Positions 51,255 through 62,474 of a DNA stretch of 64,000 nt are shown here, piece by piece. Origin of the DNA: Aspidapion aeneum. Taxonomy: Eukaryota > Arthropoda > Insecta > Coleoptera > Brentidae. Where the stretch lies: assembly GCA_963576565.1 (NCBI GenBank), contig OY755047.1, positions 27,503,351-27,567,350 of the forward strand, read 5' to 3'. The notes beneath the pieces are model-generated. The model made no database searches. It saw only the letters and a program-made list of their open reading frames with translations, and had not been told where the DNA came from. Each line of letters opens with the position of its first letter. The first letter of the stretch is position 1. The position numbers and the translations under genes were made by a program.

Positions 51255-53460
51255 ATTAATAGAATTGTTCAGTGAGCAATTCTAAGAAAAAGTGTCTGTA
51301 TAAACCCTTCCTATTTTCCGATGGGTTTCGTCGCAAAATGCAAAAGAAGATATGAATTCGAGGAACTTTTTTTCTTAGTAATGCATATAGGCTTATTAGT
51401 GAAAGCTATACTTAAGCTAAGTATAAAAAATAGTATGGCTTATCTCTAAATGTGGGAAATATCTCTGGCAAAATTGTCAAAAATTAAATATTTCATTTTT
51501 AGACAATTTTGCCAGAGATATTTCCTATACTTAGAGATTAATCATACTAGTTTTTATACTTAGTTTAAGTATAGCTTTTACTAATAAACATATATACATT
51601 ACTAAGAAAAAAAGTTCATAGAAATTATTTTTTTTGCATTTTGCCCAAAAACCTATCGGAAAACCCCCTCTATTCATATAACAAATTTTGCTTAGAATTG
51701 ATCAAGGAACAGTTTTATCGAGGTGCTGACTAAGAAAATAAGTTCCCAAAGGGGACTGTTTTGACCACTTTATCTTGTTGGTTTGGTTCGGTTTCCAAAT
51801 TTAAATATGGGTCACCCTATTCGAAAAGATTTTAATTGCTTCTACTGTGCTAATTTAATTACAAAAATTTATTAATTAATTTTTTTAGTGACTTTAGCTT
51901 TTGAATAATGTAATTGGGTTATTAAAAAACAATTTCAGTGGTGTAAGAATCCATACAGGTCCTTTCCAATAAGGTATCATTTGCCTTATTTTATTTATTG
52001 TAATTCCAGTTGTAAGTTTTTTACAGTGATAACAATAATTTTCTGGATGCTCCATAGATATCCTAGATTTTGCAAAAACCCCCGACTTGCTAAATCAAGG
52101 TGCGGTTAGATCAGTTTCTCCCTTATAAATCCTGAAACCCCCCAAAAACCATGAATTTGGGATACACTGTATAACGTAAGCTACTATTTCAGTAAATAAT
52201 GCTAAATAAATATTGATAAATTTCATTCAATTGTTGCTATTTTTGGTACTTACCTATTTAGGTTTTTTATATTTAATTATTTTTTTGTTGATTTTGTCGT
52301 GTGGTAAGTGTTATCCTCGTTATGACTAATTTTTTTTGTAAAAAAATTACAAATAGATACACAGCAATTTTTTTTAAATATTACCAAATAAATTTTATAT
52401 ATTTAACAAAAAAAATACAGTGGAATTTTTTTGCGTCCAAAATTTTAAAGCTCCTGTTAAAGATATCACCAAAATATGTATTTTAGTGTTTGCCTCTATA
52501 ACTTCTCATAGTCGGAAATCTTGCCGCCGCCACTGCTTGTGGTTCTTTAAAAAGTAGAATTTGTCAAAAAAAAGTCGTAGGCCGAACTGGATCATAATGG
52601 AATCCTCGAAACCTACGCTATTATTTAATTATTTATTTTCAAAAATAGTCTGCGAAATTTTTTCCTGATCGCCCACTAGAGTTGAAACCAGATGTTTTCT
52701 CACTTGTTTGCTGGCCTAAGTATGCTTGATTTCATAAACAACCACCGACCGTACTGAAATCTCATCATACTACAGCTGTAATGAGTTCCTTGTTGTCTGG
52801 AAAATTAATTTCTTTAAATAGATTAATTTTTTTAATATTCATTTACTTTGAGGCTTGTGGAATAACATCTAATTTACCCAAGATGTAAGCGATTCAGTTA
52901 CGATAGCAACATAATTGTTTAAGTTTGATAAACTTGCTAAATACTGAGCAAACAGGTCATTAATTTTTGTACATATTTTATTATAGATTTTTAACCAAAA
53001 GGGAAAATATTTGTACCAACAAACTAATTAGTACCACGGATATAGGTGCTAATAAAGATACAGGGAATATACAAAAATGAGTAATGGATAATATCTAAAT
53101 GAAACTACAAACTCAAATACTTTGGAAAATAATAAATGATACGCTGCTCTAAAACAAAATGGTAAACAAGTTTAAAGGAGGAAAATAAGTAAAGAAGGAG
53201 GAAAAATGTTTATTAGTCAACAGAATTTCTAAAGCAATATTAAACGAGAAAATGCAGTAGAAGAGACTACTGCAAAATAACAATGAAGACTAAAAGAAAC
53301 TAGAACACTTTACATTAGAAATCCTGAGGTTAAATCTTTGAAAAGTGGAAAAATAAAGATTCAAATTTAGATTAAATTTAATTTTGAAAATTTTATAAAG
53401 ATTGACAAAAACGATGTTTCGGAAGCAGTTTTATTAAATTTAATTGAAAAAATTTCTACA

Positions 53461-53853
53461 TCAATCAATTCTAATGCACTCATTATTCCTGAGATGCTCA
53501 AAATAAAATATCACTCTAAAGTTCTTTCTCAATATTTTGACCATCACACGGCCGCACCTTGTCTCGAGATAAACCCTTTTCAAGCGAGCTTTCATCCAAA
53601 TTCGGCACCAGCACACGGTATAATATTTTCTATTAAGCCAATCTTTAAAACATAATTGACAGGTATTATTGATGGTCGTAGTTTCTGAATTTGGAAACAT
53701 CGATTTTTTTATGCTTGTCTGTCTACAAATCTTTTGGTCCGATGATGGGGCCCTAGTTTCTGAAATTATAAGATGGGAAGCTCCAGTCATTACAATTGCA
53801 TAAGACTGCATTGCTGCATCTATAGATGTAAATTTGTCACAGTTGAAATACAC
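53461..53853 (-). other. Unrecognised open frame of 130 codons
   Basis: Open on the minus strand with Cys-containing stretches (NNTCQLCFKDW, YTVCWCRIW) and a basic C-terminus. I do not recognise the family. It lies inside stripe intron 1, in the same orientation as the gene. It could be a transposon scrap or chance. Confidence 0.2.
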
Positions 53854-54793
53854 TTACTGTATTTAACTCACGGCTAACCTAACCTTGATGGGTGGATTAA
53901 CGATTAGTACATGTGCACAGGAGATGATCCAAATCTTGAGGTAGTTAATGAGAGCTTTGAATAAGCATAAAAGTTCAATTATTTAGAAGCAAATATAAAC
54001 AAAGGAAATTTTGTCATAGTCGAAATTAACCAGAGAACAATTAGTTAAAACAAAGTCATTTACGCATCTGAAGAACTATTTGTTAAAAATCCGGACTAAA
54101 TTTATTGTTTTTCCTTTTCCAAGATAATCTTTAAGGAGCATTTTTTTTGCATCTTAAAAAATCGTTGCCTTGACCTTTCCAGCAGACGATAGCACCTGTG
54201 CCTTTTTTGGAACTGGCTCCTCTCTTGTTCTATATTGTCTGGACTGTTATTTGTCTCAGGGGTATAAAAGTAAATCAATGCTCTCAAATGCAACAAATTA
54301 CGTAAAAATTTACATTATGTTCGAGATTTTATTCCGGCGCCAGCGTGAGCAACGCGGCACCCATCAGGCAAAGAGCTTTTTTATCTACAACTTAGCTATC
54401 TCTTTCAGTTTTAATCTGCGATCTTTTAAAACAAGTTTGTAAACAACTATTTCTTTAGAAGATGCTATTTTTTGGCCTGGAAGAAAGGAAGGCTTCGGTA
54501 AATCATAGGAAAACCAACCAGGAATTATAACGGCAACAGAAGAAGATGTGGAAAGAAAAAGTGAGAGTTCTGGCTGGCTACAAAACCTAAAACAAAATCA
54601 ATCATATAAACCTTATACCTCGGACAATTACAATGGTAAACGAAATGGTAGACCCTCTTCACGCTGGCCAGATCAAACCAAGGAATAATTGGCCATTTTC
54701 TAGCGAAGCCAATGACAAAAGACGACATATGAGAGACAACAATCAGAACGATGGAGACATGGGGGTCCATTCTCCAAATAAATCCCTACCTAA

Positions 54794-55054
54794 CTAAAAA
54801 GTTTGTAGACGGATGAACTTTTTATTTATTGAAGAATATTGATTCTTTTTGATAGCACCGTTTTCTTCTAAGATAATTAACAAGAAGACTAAAAAAAATT
54901 TTTGAGTGACGAACTTATTATTTATTGAAGAATACAGATTCTTCGCGATCGCAGCATTTTCTTCTGAGTTAGTTGATAAAAAAGCTGAAGAATAGTCTTC
55001 CAAGTAATCGAACGTGTCGAAGTCTTTGCTTTGGTTGTTATTAATTGATGACAT
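54794..55054 (-). other. Small open frame with internal duplication
   Basis: An ATG-initiated 86-codon frame on the minus strand (MSSINNNQSKDFDTFDYLED start), Asn/Ser/Asp-rich. Its second half repeats the first through a DNA duplication of about 105 bp (54800-54890 versus 54905-54990, sharing TATTTATTGAAGAATA). Not recognised. 55055-56917 is AT-rich intron with no other feature. Confidence 0.25.
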
Positions 55055-56925
55055 TATGTGCGGTTAAACGGTTAATTTTGACCCGAGGCAGAAACATACC
55101 AAAAAATTAACGTCATTTTTATACCAGTATTTAAAGCTCAGGTTTTTTTAAGTGTGTACACAGGTTCAGGAGATGTGTCATTCATTTCAAGTTGGGTGAT
55201 AAAAATAACATTGTATTCAGGCAAGAATTCATTACTACTTGCTTTCGCAATTAGCATATCAACCATTTTGCTTTTTCTAATCAATATAATTGTGAATTTA
55301 TTTACTTGGCTTATAAAATTTTGATTGTGTTTTATTCTGTTATTTAAAGCGATAAATTAAATATAAACGGAAAATATGGATTTAATTAGATAGAAGATTA
55401 ATAAAAATTTTCACAGTAATTTTTGGCTAGAAGAGGTGCTAATATTTAGATGACAGTCAGTATCTTTCATCCGCTTGATGAAAGCTTTGATCTAGAACGT
55501 GGGTGATTTCAGAAAGCGATTAACCAAACTATAACTGCTAGTCTTTTTCCAATCATTTTGATTACATTTTTAAGATATTTTTGAAATCGATGAAAAACAT
55601 TTTTTGTGGTTCCATATCGTTCAGGCATTCCATATTCTTCAGGCATTCTGCTTACTTTAATGAGCCGAGTCCTGTCAGCTTTATTTCAGAGGCGGTTGAG
55701 CTCGATGTTATAGGGTCTGCGTTACATTCCGTTCTTATGAACACCTCTATGTAAGCGACAAAGTATCTTTCTGTCTTAGTAGCCTTATACCTCTTTGTCA
55801 CCTAATTAATTGTCTCTAATAAAATTCAAAATTTCTCGACGTTTTCCAGATTCTCGTTTATCTTATTTTTTTTGTTTATCGCCCTTTTTTACACTTATAA
55901 TGAAATCTAAACGCTTATTATTTGAGTTTAACTCTTTAAGGAACTTTTCTAATTTCAGTTATCCAGTATTTTTCCATTTGCTTTAAGCCATATCCCTGCC
56001 AAGCTCCCTTCTCCCTCTCGTATCGATTTTGGGCTCGTATTGATTAAATCATGGTAGCTATTTCTGAATGGAAGACACTTGTGGATTATTCAGCTGTTTT
56101 AGAACAAAAAGGGAAAGGTGATGTTGGATATACGTCAATTTTTTCTAATAACAATGTTGTTAGTTTCAATTTTTCTATAAATATATAGAATAATTGATTG
56201 TTTTTTTATGATGGCATGGGATAGCCTTACAACATTAATTATACTCGCAACTAAATTATTAAAAATATTGAACATATATAGAAACTAGTATTAGGTATCA
56301 TTAATTCATACCGTTTTTGCTTCCAGATGCTAGTTTTCATTGAAACTTTTTAATTTCATTATTGAATGATAAATTAAAAATTTTGGCAGGCATTACGCAA
56401 ACTATCTACAATTACAAATTGAGCTTGATCCAGATCTGCATTTTTGTTCAAGTTATTTTGTCTGAGTTTTCGAGAAATAATGCCCAGTTGTTTGTTATGC
56501 AGTTATTTGCCAAAATTTAGTTTTTTTTCGTTAAAGTATTGCTTACCCGAATATTTATGTCATTTTGTTTGTTAGGTTAATTAATACAAACAGAGCTGCA
56601 TAACTAATAGAAGATAAAAATTCTGGGGTTCCCCAAGGTTCCATTTTAATACTATATTTTTCTGTCTTTTTGTTTAATTAGACATTTTATGATCAGTTTG
56701 GCTTTGTAACCAAGTGCTGGTTTTCCAGAGTTCCTATTAAAGGACCTTGTCTTCTATTGTCTTTGTGTAAAAAAAGAAGTTAATGACCAGGTATATTAAC
56801 GAAACAAATTTTATTTGAGCGCTGAAATTTCAGATAAAATTAAAAAACTTAAAGTGATACTAGGTGATCAAAAAATTTAAATGCAAATTGTATTATTGTT
56901 AATTTGATCAAGTCAAGTTAATTAC

Positions 56926-57262
56926 CTGTGATGGGTGGAGGTTCAACAACAGTCGAAGGTCCAAAAAAGCTGGGAGCGTCTCCAGATGTTGTCACCGGCG
57001 TGTTTAAGTCACCTGAAGGTCCCTCTGGCACCAAAGGTTCATCGATCGACGTACAAACCGACGCGGGGGTGGGACTTCCCTGGCTACTAGCACTACTGGT
57101 TGTCTTGTATAAACAAGTGTCAAAACTTAGCACGTTAAAATGATGCGCTGCGGCAGCCGCGGCACTTTCCGTTAACAGAAACGCTGACGGATGATGATGT
57201 AACTGATGGTGATGATGATGATGATGCTGATTGGACAGCGTGTCCAAAGCGTCCATTATCAT
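56926..57262 (-). CDS. sr: stripe/EGR transcription factor, coding exon 1
   Basis: First coding exon of the stripe-like EGR gene. The ATG at 57262-57260 has A at -3. An in-frame TAA lies upstream near 57355 and no other ATG lies between, so this is the likely initiator; a second ATG follows two codons later. The exon encodes residues 1-112 plus one base of codon 113. It shows an N-terminal MIMDALDTLSNQ, a histidine-rich run at about residues 13-24, a six-alanine run near 34-39, and a Ser/Thr/Pro-rich segment ending PPPITG. It ends ACAG|GTAATT, with donor GT at 56925-56924, phase 1. Low-complexity His/Ala runs are usual in the poorly conserved N-terminal activation region of insect EGR proteins. 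An upstream non-coding exon or alternative first exon cannot be excluded. Confidence 0.88.
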
Positions 57263-57661
57263 CTTGTCACTTTGTTGGTTCTCCTCGCGGTTCTCCACTA
57301 TAATAGAACGCGTACGCCTAAGCACAACCGCGGCGGAGAATAAACTACTTTAAGCTTATTAATGTCTGAACAATAAGATGTTGACCACGAACTATGCAGT
57401 TTAATTTGATGTAATCTTTTCGCGGTGGCAGGATTTTTTTTTATTGTGTATCCATGCGGTGCCGGTATCGTGGTGAGTTGGCGGCGTTCGATCTCAAACT
57501 GGTCCGGCGCGCGCCAACGAGCCAACTTTATGAATGAACTTTCTGTTCCATATTTGGCAGCCAGCGCCGTTCAGTCGACCAATGGGCGATGGCTGGCGCG
57601 GCTTTGACCTCCCCTCTGATCGCCGCCCCACCTCCATCGAGTGACGTCGCGCCTGACGTAA
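57263..57661 (-). promoter_or_regulatory. stripe 5' UTR and putative proximal promoter with CArG box
   Basis: A GC- and CpG-richer segment directly upstream of the stripe ATG. A perfect CC(A/T)6GG serum-response (CArG) element, CCATATTTGG, is at 57548-57557 with an overlapping TTCC (ETS-like core). Further upstream are CRE-like TGACGTCG (57642-57649) and TGACGTAA (57654-57661), and a CCAAT at 57579-57583 on the plus strand. Vertebrate EGR1 is an immediate-early gene driven by SRF/TCF and CREB sites, so the combination fits the family. The transcription start is not determined; AT-rich TATA-like strings are weak. Confidence 0.6.
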
Positions 57662-57831
57662 CTCGCGTTACGCTGCGGCGCTCGATACTAACAGGTTATA
57701 CCTGGAGCGTGCACGAAGTTGTTGCTTTGGCCACAGTTTTCAAGATTCTAACCAGTCTCTTCATTCGCACAATTTAATATCTATTCACGACCCCCACGCT
57801 AAAGTACGGTGGTAAAGCTGTAGTTAATACC

Positions 57832-58450
57832 CTCCATGTTCTCCTGAATAAAATACTAAAAGAAAAAAATCCCCAAACAGCTGGAAAGAATCCCTAACCA
57901 TTATTCTACACAATAAAGGCGACAGAGCAGACCTAAAAGCTATCGACCTATAATACTCTTCAATGTAATGTATAAGCTTTTCACGAAAATATTAACAGAC
58001 TAACAACAAAATTTGACGGATATCAATCGAAAGAACAAGCAGGCTTCAGAGAAGGTTTCAGTACAGTTGACTACCTATTTACGATAAAAATCCTAATAGA
58101 ACGAGTCAACGAGTACAACATTCCACTATATATTGCCTTAACTGAAAAAGCTTTCGATAGCATTGAGCACAGACAGGGTAACACAATATCCCCTAAACTT
58201 TTTACACAGGCACTAGAAGATGTTTTTAAAAATTTAGATTGGGAAGAAATAGGAATCAAAGTAAGCGGACAATACTTGAGCCACCTAAGAAATGCTGACG
58301 ATATCGCCTTAAAAACAGATAAGAAAGAAGAACTGATAAAAATGCTGGAAGGACTGGATACAGCAGCTAAAAATATAGGCTTGAGAATGAACTACACTAA
58401 AACGAAAATCATAACAAACACAGACGAAGATATCACTTTAGGCTGGAGCT
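57832..58450 (+). pseudogene. RTE LINE RT relic, copy 1 (upstream of stripe)
   Basis: Plus strand, several frames: DRADLKAYRPIILFNVMYKL (with frameshifts), EQAGFREGFSTVDYLF, NEYNIPLYIAL, KAFDSIEH, then directly RQGNTISPKLFTQALED, LSHLRNADDIALKTDKKE and NYTKTKIITNTDED. About 170 bp present in copy 2 between FDSIEH and RQG are deleted here. It lies only about 170-500 bp beyond the stripe promoter motifs. 57663-57831 is unassigned. Confidence 0.8.
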
Positions 58451-59159
58451 TCAGGATCTCGCTAATGCTGAGCACAAAGCTCCCAAAAGAGAATCTCTTA
58501 TCGCAGCGGATGCAGATCACTCTCTTATAATTTTAAAAAGGAGAAACATCATCGAAACACCCAGTCCTTAAAAGCTTCGAAAATGTTTAGGTGTTGCCCA
58601 CTAACAGTTCCAGTAACTTTTCTAATGAGGAGTTTGATCTGCCGAATTCTTTGTGTATTTTGTCAGAGCTTCTGAAGAGCGTCCATATACTTTAGGGCCG
58701 TTATAAGAAGACATGCCACCAGGTCAACAATAAGCTAGTTCCCCACTGAAGCTACATCCTCAATTTCCAAGAATGAAATAAGGATGATTTCTTGGAGCCC
58801 AGAGAAGATTTACCTTGTTGTATCTCTCCAAAATCCTTAAGACGTCCTTGCACTCAAGCCAGTATAGATAATTGCTGATATAATTGATAAGGGCATCTCT
58901 GCTGTCTGAGCATTTTTTTCCTGACAGGGACCTTTTTGAGTTCTTAAAATCAGATTTGCATATACATTGGCCTGGAACACGATGGAATCTTACGTTTGTT
59001 ATTTTATGGTACACTGCAGCTCCATACCTTTTTTTCTCTTCAACCCATTAGCATGCCAAACAACTAAAGTTTGGGAGCACAATATATTGCTTAAATTCGT
59101 ATGTGATAAATTGCAATTTCGACAAGATGTGTATAATTCTCGTACCAAATTTTACCAGG

Positions 59160-59360
59160 CTTACTTTAGGGGGTGGTGTGGTACCGAAAACGTTACTGCT
59201 GGAGTGAACGAACTGTTTGGAAATCTTGGTAGACTGTGCGTTTTCTATGGGGGTTGGAGTGGCGCGTGCCAGCAGCCGACGCCCGCCAAGCCGGCCGCAT
59301 AGAGCGACGCTCTCAAAGGAACGAACGGGGCCCAATTAGTTTTACGGTGTGACCCCGCAG
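59160..59360. other. CpG-rich segment upstream of stripe
   Basis: A GC-rich island (GCCGACGCCCGCCAAGCCGG and neighbours) in otherwise AT-rich DNA. A minus-strand frame of 95 codons crosses it (RSFESVALCGRLGGRRLLAR) but is not recognised. It could be a regulatory island, an alternative stripe first exon or a transposon end. Flanking 58451-59159 and 59361-60460 show no gene. Confidence 0.35.
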
Positions 59361-60464
59361 GAAGATAGAGAGATTTATAACGGTTGCGTTAATAAAAATA
59401 ACCCTCATCGTCAGTATGTGCTAATGAATCTAAAACTTTAAATAGTGTAAATTCTAAAGTTTCAGTCAATCTGCTTTATCGCAAAATTAGGAAATTATGG
59501 CGGCTCTGATTACCTTGCTCCGTCTTCTTCTATGTCCAGCAACTGTCTTTTAAGTTCACACTGATATAACATCACCCTTGAATCTTTAATGACACTCATA
59601 AATCATCTCGTTGAAGGTCTAAGTTTGGCTCCTACCGTATTTGACTTCTGTAAATATTTTAGTGGTGCTGTGGCTATCTATTCTATAGATGCAACCAGGA
59701 CATCTTATTCTACTACCTTTATGATCCTTAAAATGTCATGGTTTTTAATAAGAGGTTCTAATTAATGATACATCCTAATTATGTTGCTAGACTTTTTTTT
59801 ACGGTTTGTGTGATGGTCCATGTAAAGAGTGGCGCATAGTTAACGTTATGGCGTATTAAATAATTTTTTTTTACTTTTATTTCGTCACTTTACGTTATTT
59901 AGTACATAGATTAGAAATTTGTTTACATTAGTTTTGAAAATAATAGAGAATTATTGAAATACAGCCAGGCTATAATTGTGCCAGGCACTATTTTGACACA
60001 TTCACATTGAAAACTGACAGTTGATCCTTCAAAATTGATATACCAAAGTCGAATTTAAAATTTTCGTCGTTTATTTTCAATTAATAAAAGAAGGCACTAT
60101 TTATTCCGGTTCATATAGTAAACAAATGCCGTGTGTTGAAATATCATAGCTGATATTCCAACGTGAAGGTGTCAAAATTGTGCCTCACACTATTATAGCC
60201 TGGCTTTATTTTAATAATTCTCTAATATCTGTCAGGTGCCACCCCTTGTAAGCTTTGACCTGGCTTAGTTTATCCATTTATCTCATTCTCTTGTTAGAAT
60301 TTCAGGTCCAAATCACCTAACTTTTACGCGAATATTGGCCTTAAGCTGTTTTATGTAAACCAATTGTATGCACTTAATGATACGGAATGCACAAATTAAA
60401 TAAAATTAATAATTAAAAAGTTGTATACTAAATAAACTATAACACTATTCAGAAGAAATAAAGA

Positions 60465-61620
60465 AACTGATGGAAAAAAGGCGGAATCTGGAGAAAGAAG
60501 GAAAAAAACCTTCGATAGAATACACAGAAATAAATAAAACTATAAGAAAAATGATAAAAGAAAATAAACGAAGGAATAAAAATTTAGAGAGTTATAGAAA
60601 ATAACAGAAATATGAAATGTCTAAGGCCGACTCTAGGTAGATAAAATAAAGGATATGAACGGCATAGAACCGAGCCAACGAATACAACATTCCACTATAT
60701 ATTGCGATTATAGACTTTAAGAAAGCTTTCGATAGCATTGAGCACTGGGCAGTAAGAGCATCTTTAATTAATAACCGAATAGATCACAGATACACAGACT
60801 TAATAACCAACATTTATAGCGTAGCAAAACATCAATCAAAATTGACGAGGGAACAGGCCAATCCTCATGAGAAGAGGTGTGAGGCAGGGTGACACAATAT
60901 CCCCTAAACTATTTAACCAGGCCCTAGATGTTGTTAAAAACTTAGATTGGGAAGAAATAGTCAGCAAAGTAAGCGGACAATACCTTAACCACCTAAGTTA
61001 TGCTAATATAATAATAACAGATAAGAAAGAACTAATAAAAATTCTGGAAGGACTGGATACAGCGGCTAAAAGTTTAGGCTTGATTGTAAACTACACTAAA
61101 ACTAAAATCATAATAAATACAGATGCAAATATCACGATTAGAAGAATCCAAGAAAAAATTGAACAAGTAGAGAAATACCACAGCGGAATCAAGAGACGAG
61201 TAAGATTGGCCTAGGCAGTATTCGGTAAATTAAGCTACACACTGAAAAATTAAAAATATCCTTAGTACCTCAAAACGAAAGTGTATAACCAATGTATTGT
61301 TTCTGTACTTACCAGACCTGTACACTTACAAAATCAAACATGGATAAGGTAAGAAAAGTCCAAAGATTAATGGAAATAAATATGTTACATGTAAAGCTAA
61401 CAGATGAAAGAAGGAATTAATGGATAAGCCATAAAACAAAAGTAAGGGATGTCAGAGGAGAAGTAGCAAAATTAAAATTTGCCGGTCATAATATCAGACA
61501 GAAAGACCATCGATGGAACAAATGTATTGTAAACTGGAGACCTTGGGAAAATAAAAAAAGTAGGCGAACCCCCAAAAAAGGGCGGACGATTTGAAGAAAC
61601 ATCCCCTATAACCATCCGAT
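60465..61620 (+). pseudogene. RTE LINE relic, copy 2
   Basis: Same family as 57832-58450. Plus-strand order: a lysine-rich pre-RT part (SIEYTEINKTIRKMIKENK), NEYNIPLYIAIIDFKKAFD, SIEHWAVRASL, VRQGDTISPKLFNQALDVV, LNHLSYANIIITDKKE (catalytic YADD lost), SLGLIVNYTKTKI, IKRRVRLA, FGKLSYTL, LKTKVYNQC, EEVAKLKFAGH (approximate) and GEPPKKGGRFEE. The open stretch 60867-61214 is the largest surviving piece. It is inactive. Confidence 0.82.
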
Positions 61621-62470
61621 TAAAGAGTTTTAGATCTTATTTATTTTTTTGAGAATTTGCAACGCCTCTTTATCTCCAGTTTGAATTTATACATTAGAAT
61701 CTATCCATATAATTTTTCTTGTCAGAATAGGCTCACCCTAGCCCCAGTAATTCGCTGTTTTCAGTTTCAATAATTTACTTTAAATTACAAAGAAGTCTTT
61801 AATATATTTGTGGTGCTCTGCTGCAAAGGGTGTTCCTTATTTGCTCTTATTAACTTCTGAATAACTATTTTTCATACTATTTCTTCCTTCTTAGATTTTC
61901 ACATGTCCTCTGAACATCCCTTTCTTGTCTTTATTAATCGTCTTACTGTTCTATTATTATTGTTTGCATACTCTCCTGTTTTTCTGCTTTTGGTAGCCAG
62001 AGTTCTAACATTTAAAGCTCATCACAAAACACAAGGTCAAATTTGTATTCAAAATACTTTTATGTACCTAATAGCTTGGTCAATACCGTACATAACATTT
62101 ATAGCTATGCATTAAATTTTTATTGACGTTGATACAATTGGAAGCTCTTTCCACTTCAGTAATTATTAGCAAGATTCAGAGGTTAGTATCTAAAAGAATT
62201 ATTCAAAAGATGTTTACCTCATTGTTAATGATCTTAAAATAGTAGATTCAAAAAGAATCGACTCAAATTTTAATGAGTAGAATTATACGTTAGAAAAAAT
62301 AATTATTTGTATCATAACTGATTGCATTACTAAGTAAATTGATTCGATGCACGCGACGTATTTTTGCTGAAACTCACTAATAAATGCAGTTTTTAGTTAT
62401 TTTGCGTGGGTGGACGCGTAACGCGCCTTCGACTGCTTTTTGATAGCTACGTAGGAGGGTGGCACATTAT
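61621..62470. other. Unassigned interval
   Basis: AT-rich. A 70-codon hydrophobic open frame at 61903-62115 is unrecognised and has no supporting context. 62400-62420 contains GCGTGGGTG, one base away from an EGR consensus site. Confidence 0.3.
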
Positions 62471-62474
62471 AGCC

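Larger units (their letters stand above)
50758..51744. mobile_element. Large foldback element carrying a nested insertion
   Basis: Outer inverted ends are a perfect 21-bp match, 50758-50778 (AACTTATTTTCTTAGTC...) against 51724-51744. Inner arms 51267-51490 and 51500-51690 pair over nearly their full length (ATCTCTGGCAAAATTGTC / GACAATTTTGCCAGAGAT and TTTTTTTCTTAGTAATG / CATTACTAAGAAAAAAA). The left arm is interrupted by 461 bp bounded by a 12-bp direct repeat. No transposase. 49831-50757 before and 51745-53460 after are AT-rich without recognisable genes. Confidence 0.75.

Noticed and set aside
61903..62115. 70-codon hydrophobic open frame resembling a membrane peptide
   Set aside because: No recognisable family, promoter or neighbour; AT-rich DNA readily yields Leu/Phe/Ile-rich frames.
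62403..62411. GCGTGGGTG as a possible EGR autoregulatory site
   Set aside because: It differs by one base from the GCGTGGGCG consensus, lies about 5 kb upstream and is next to repeats. A single near-match is expected by chance.
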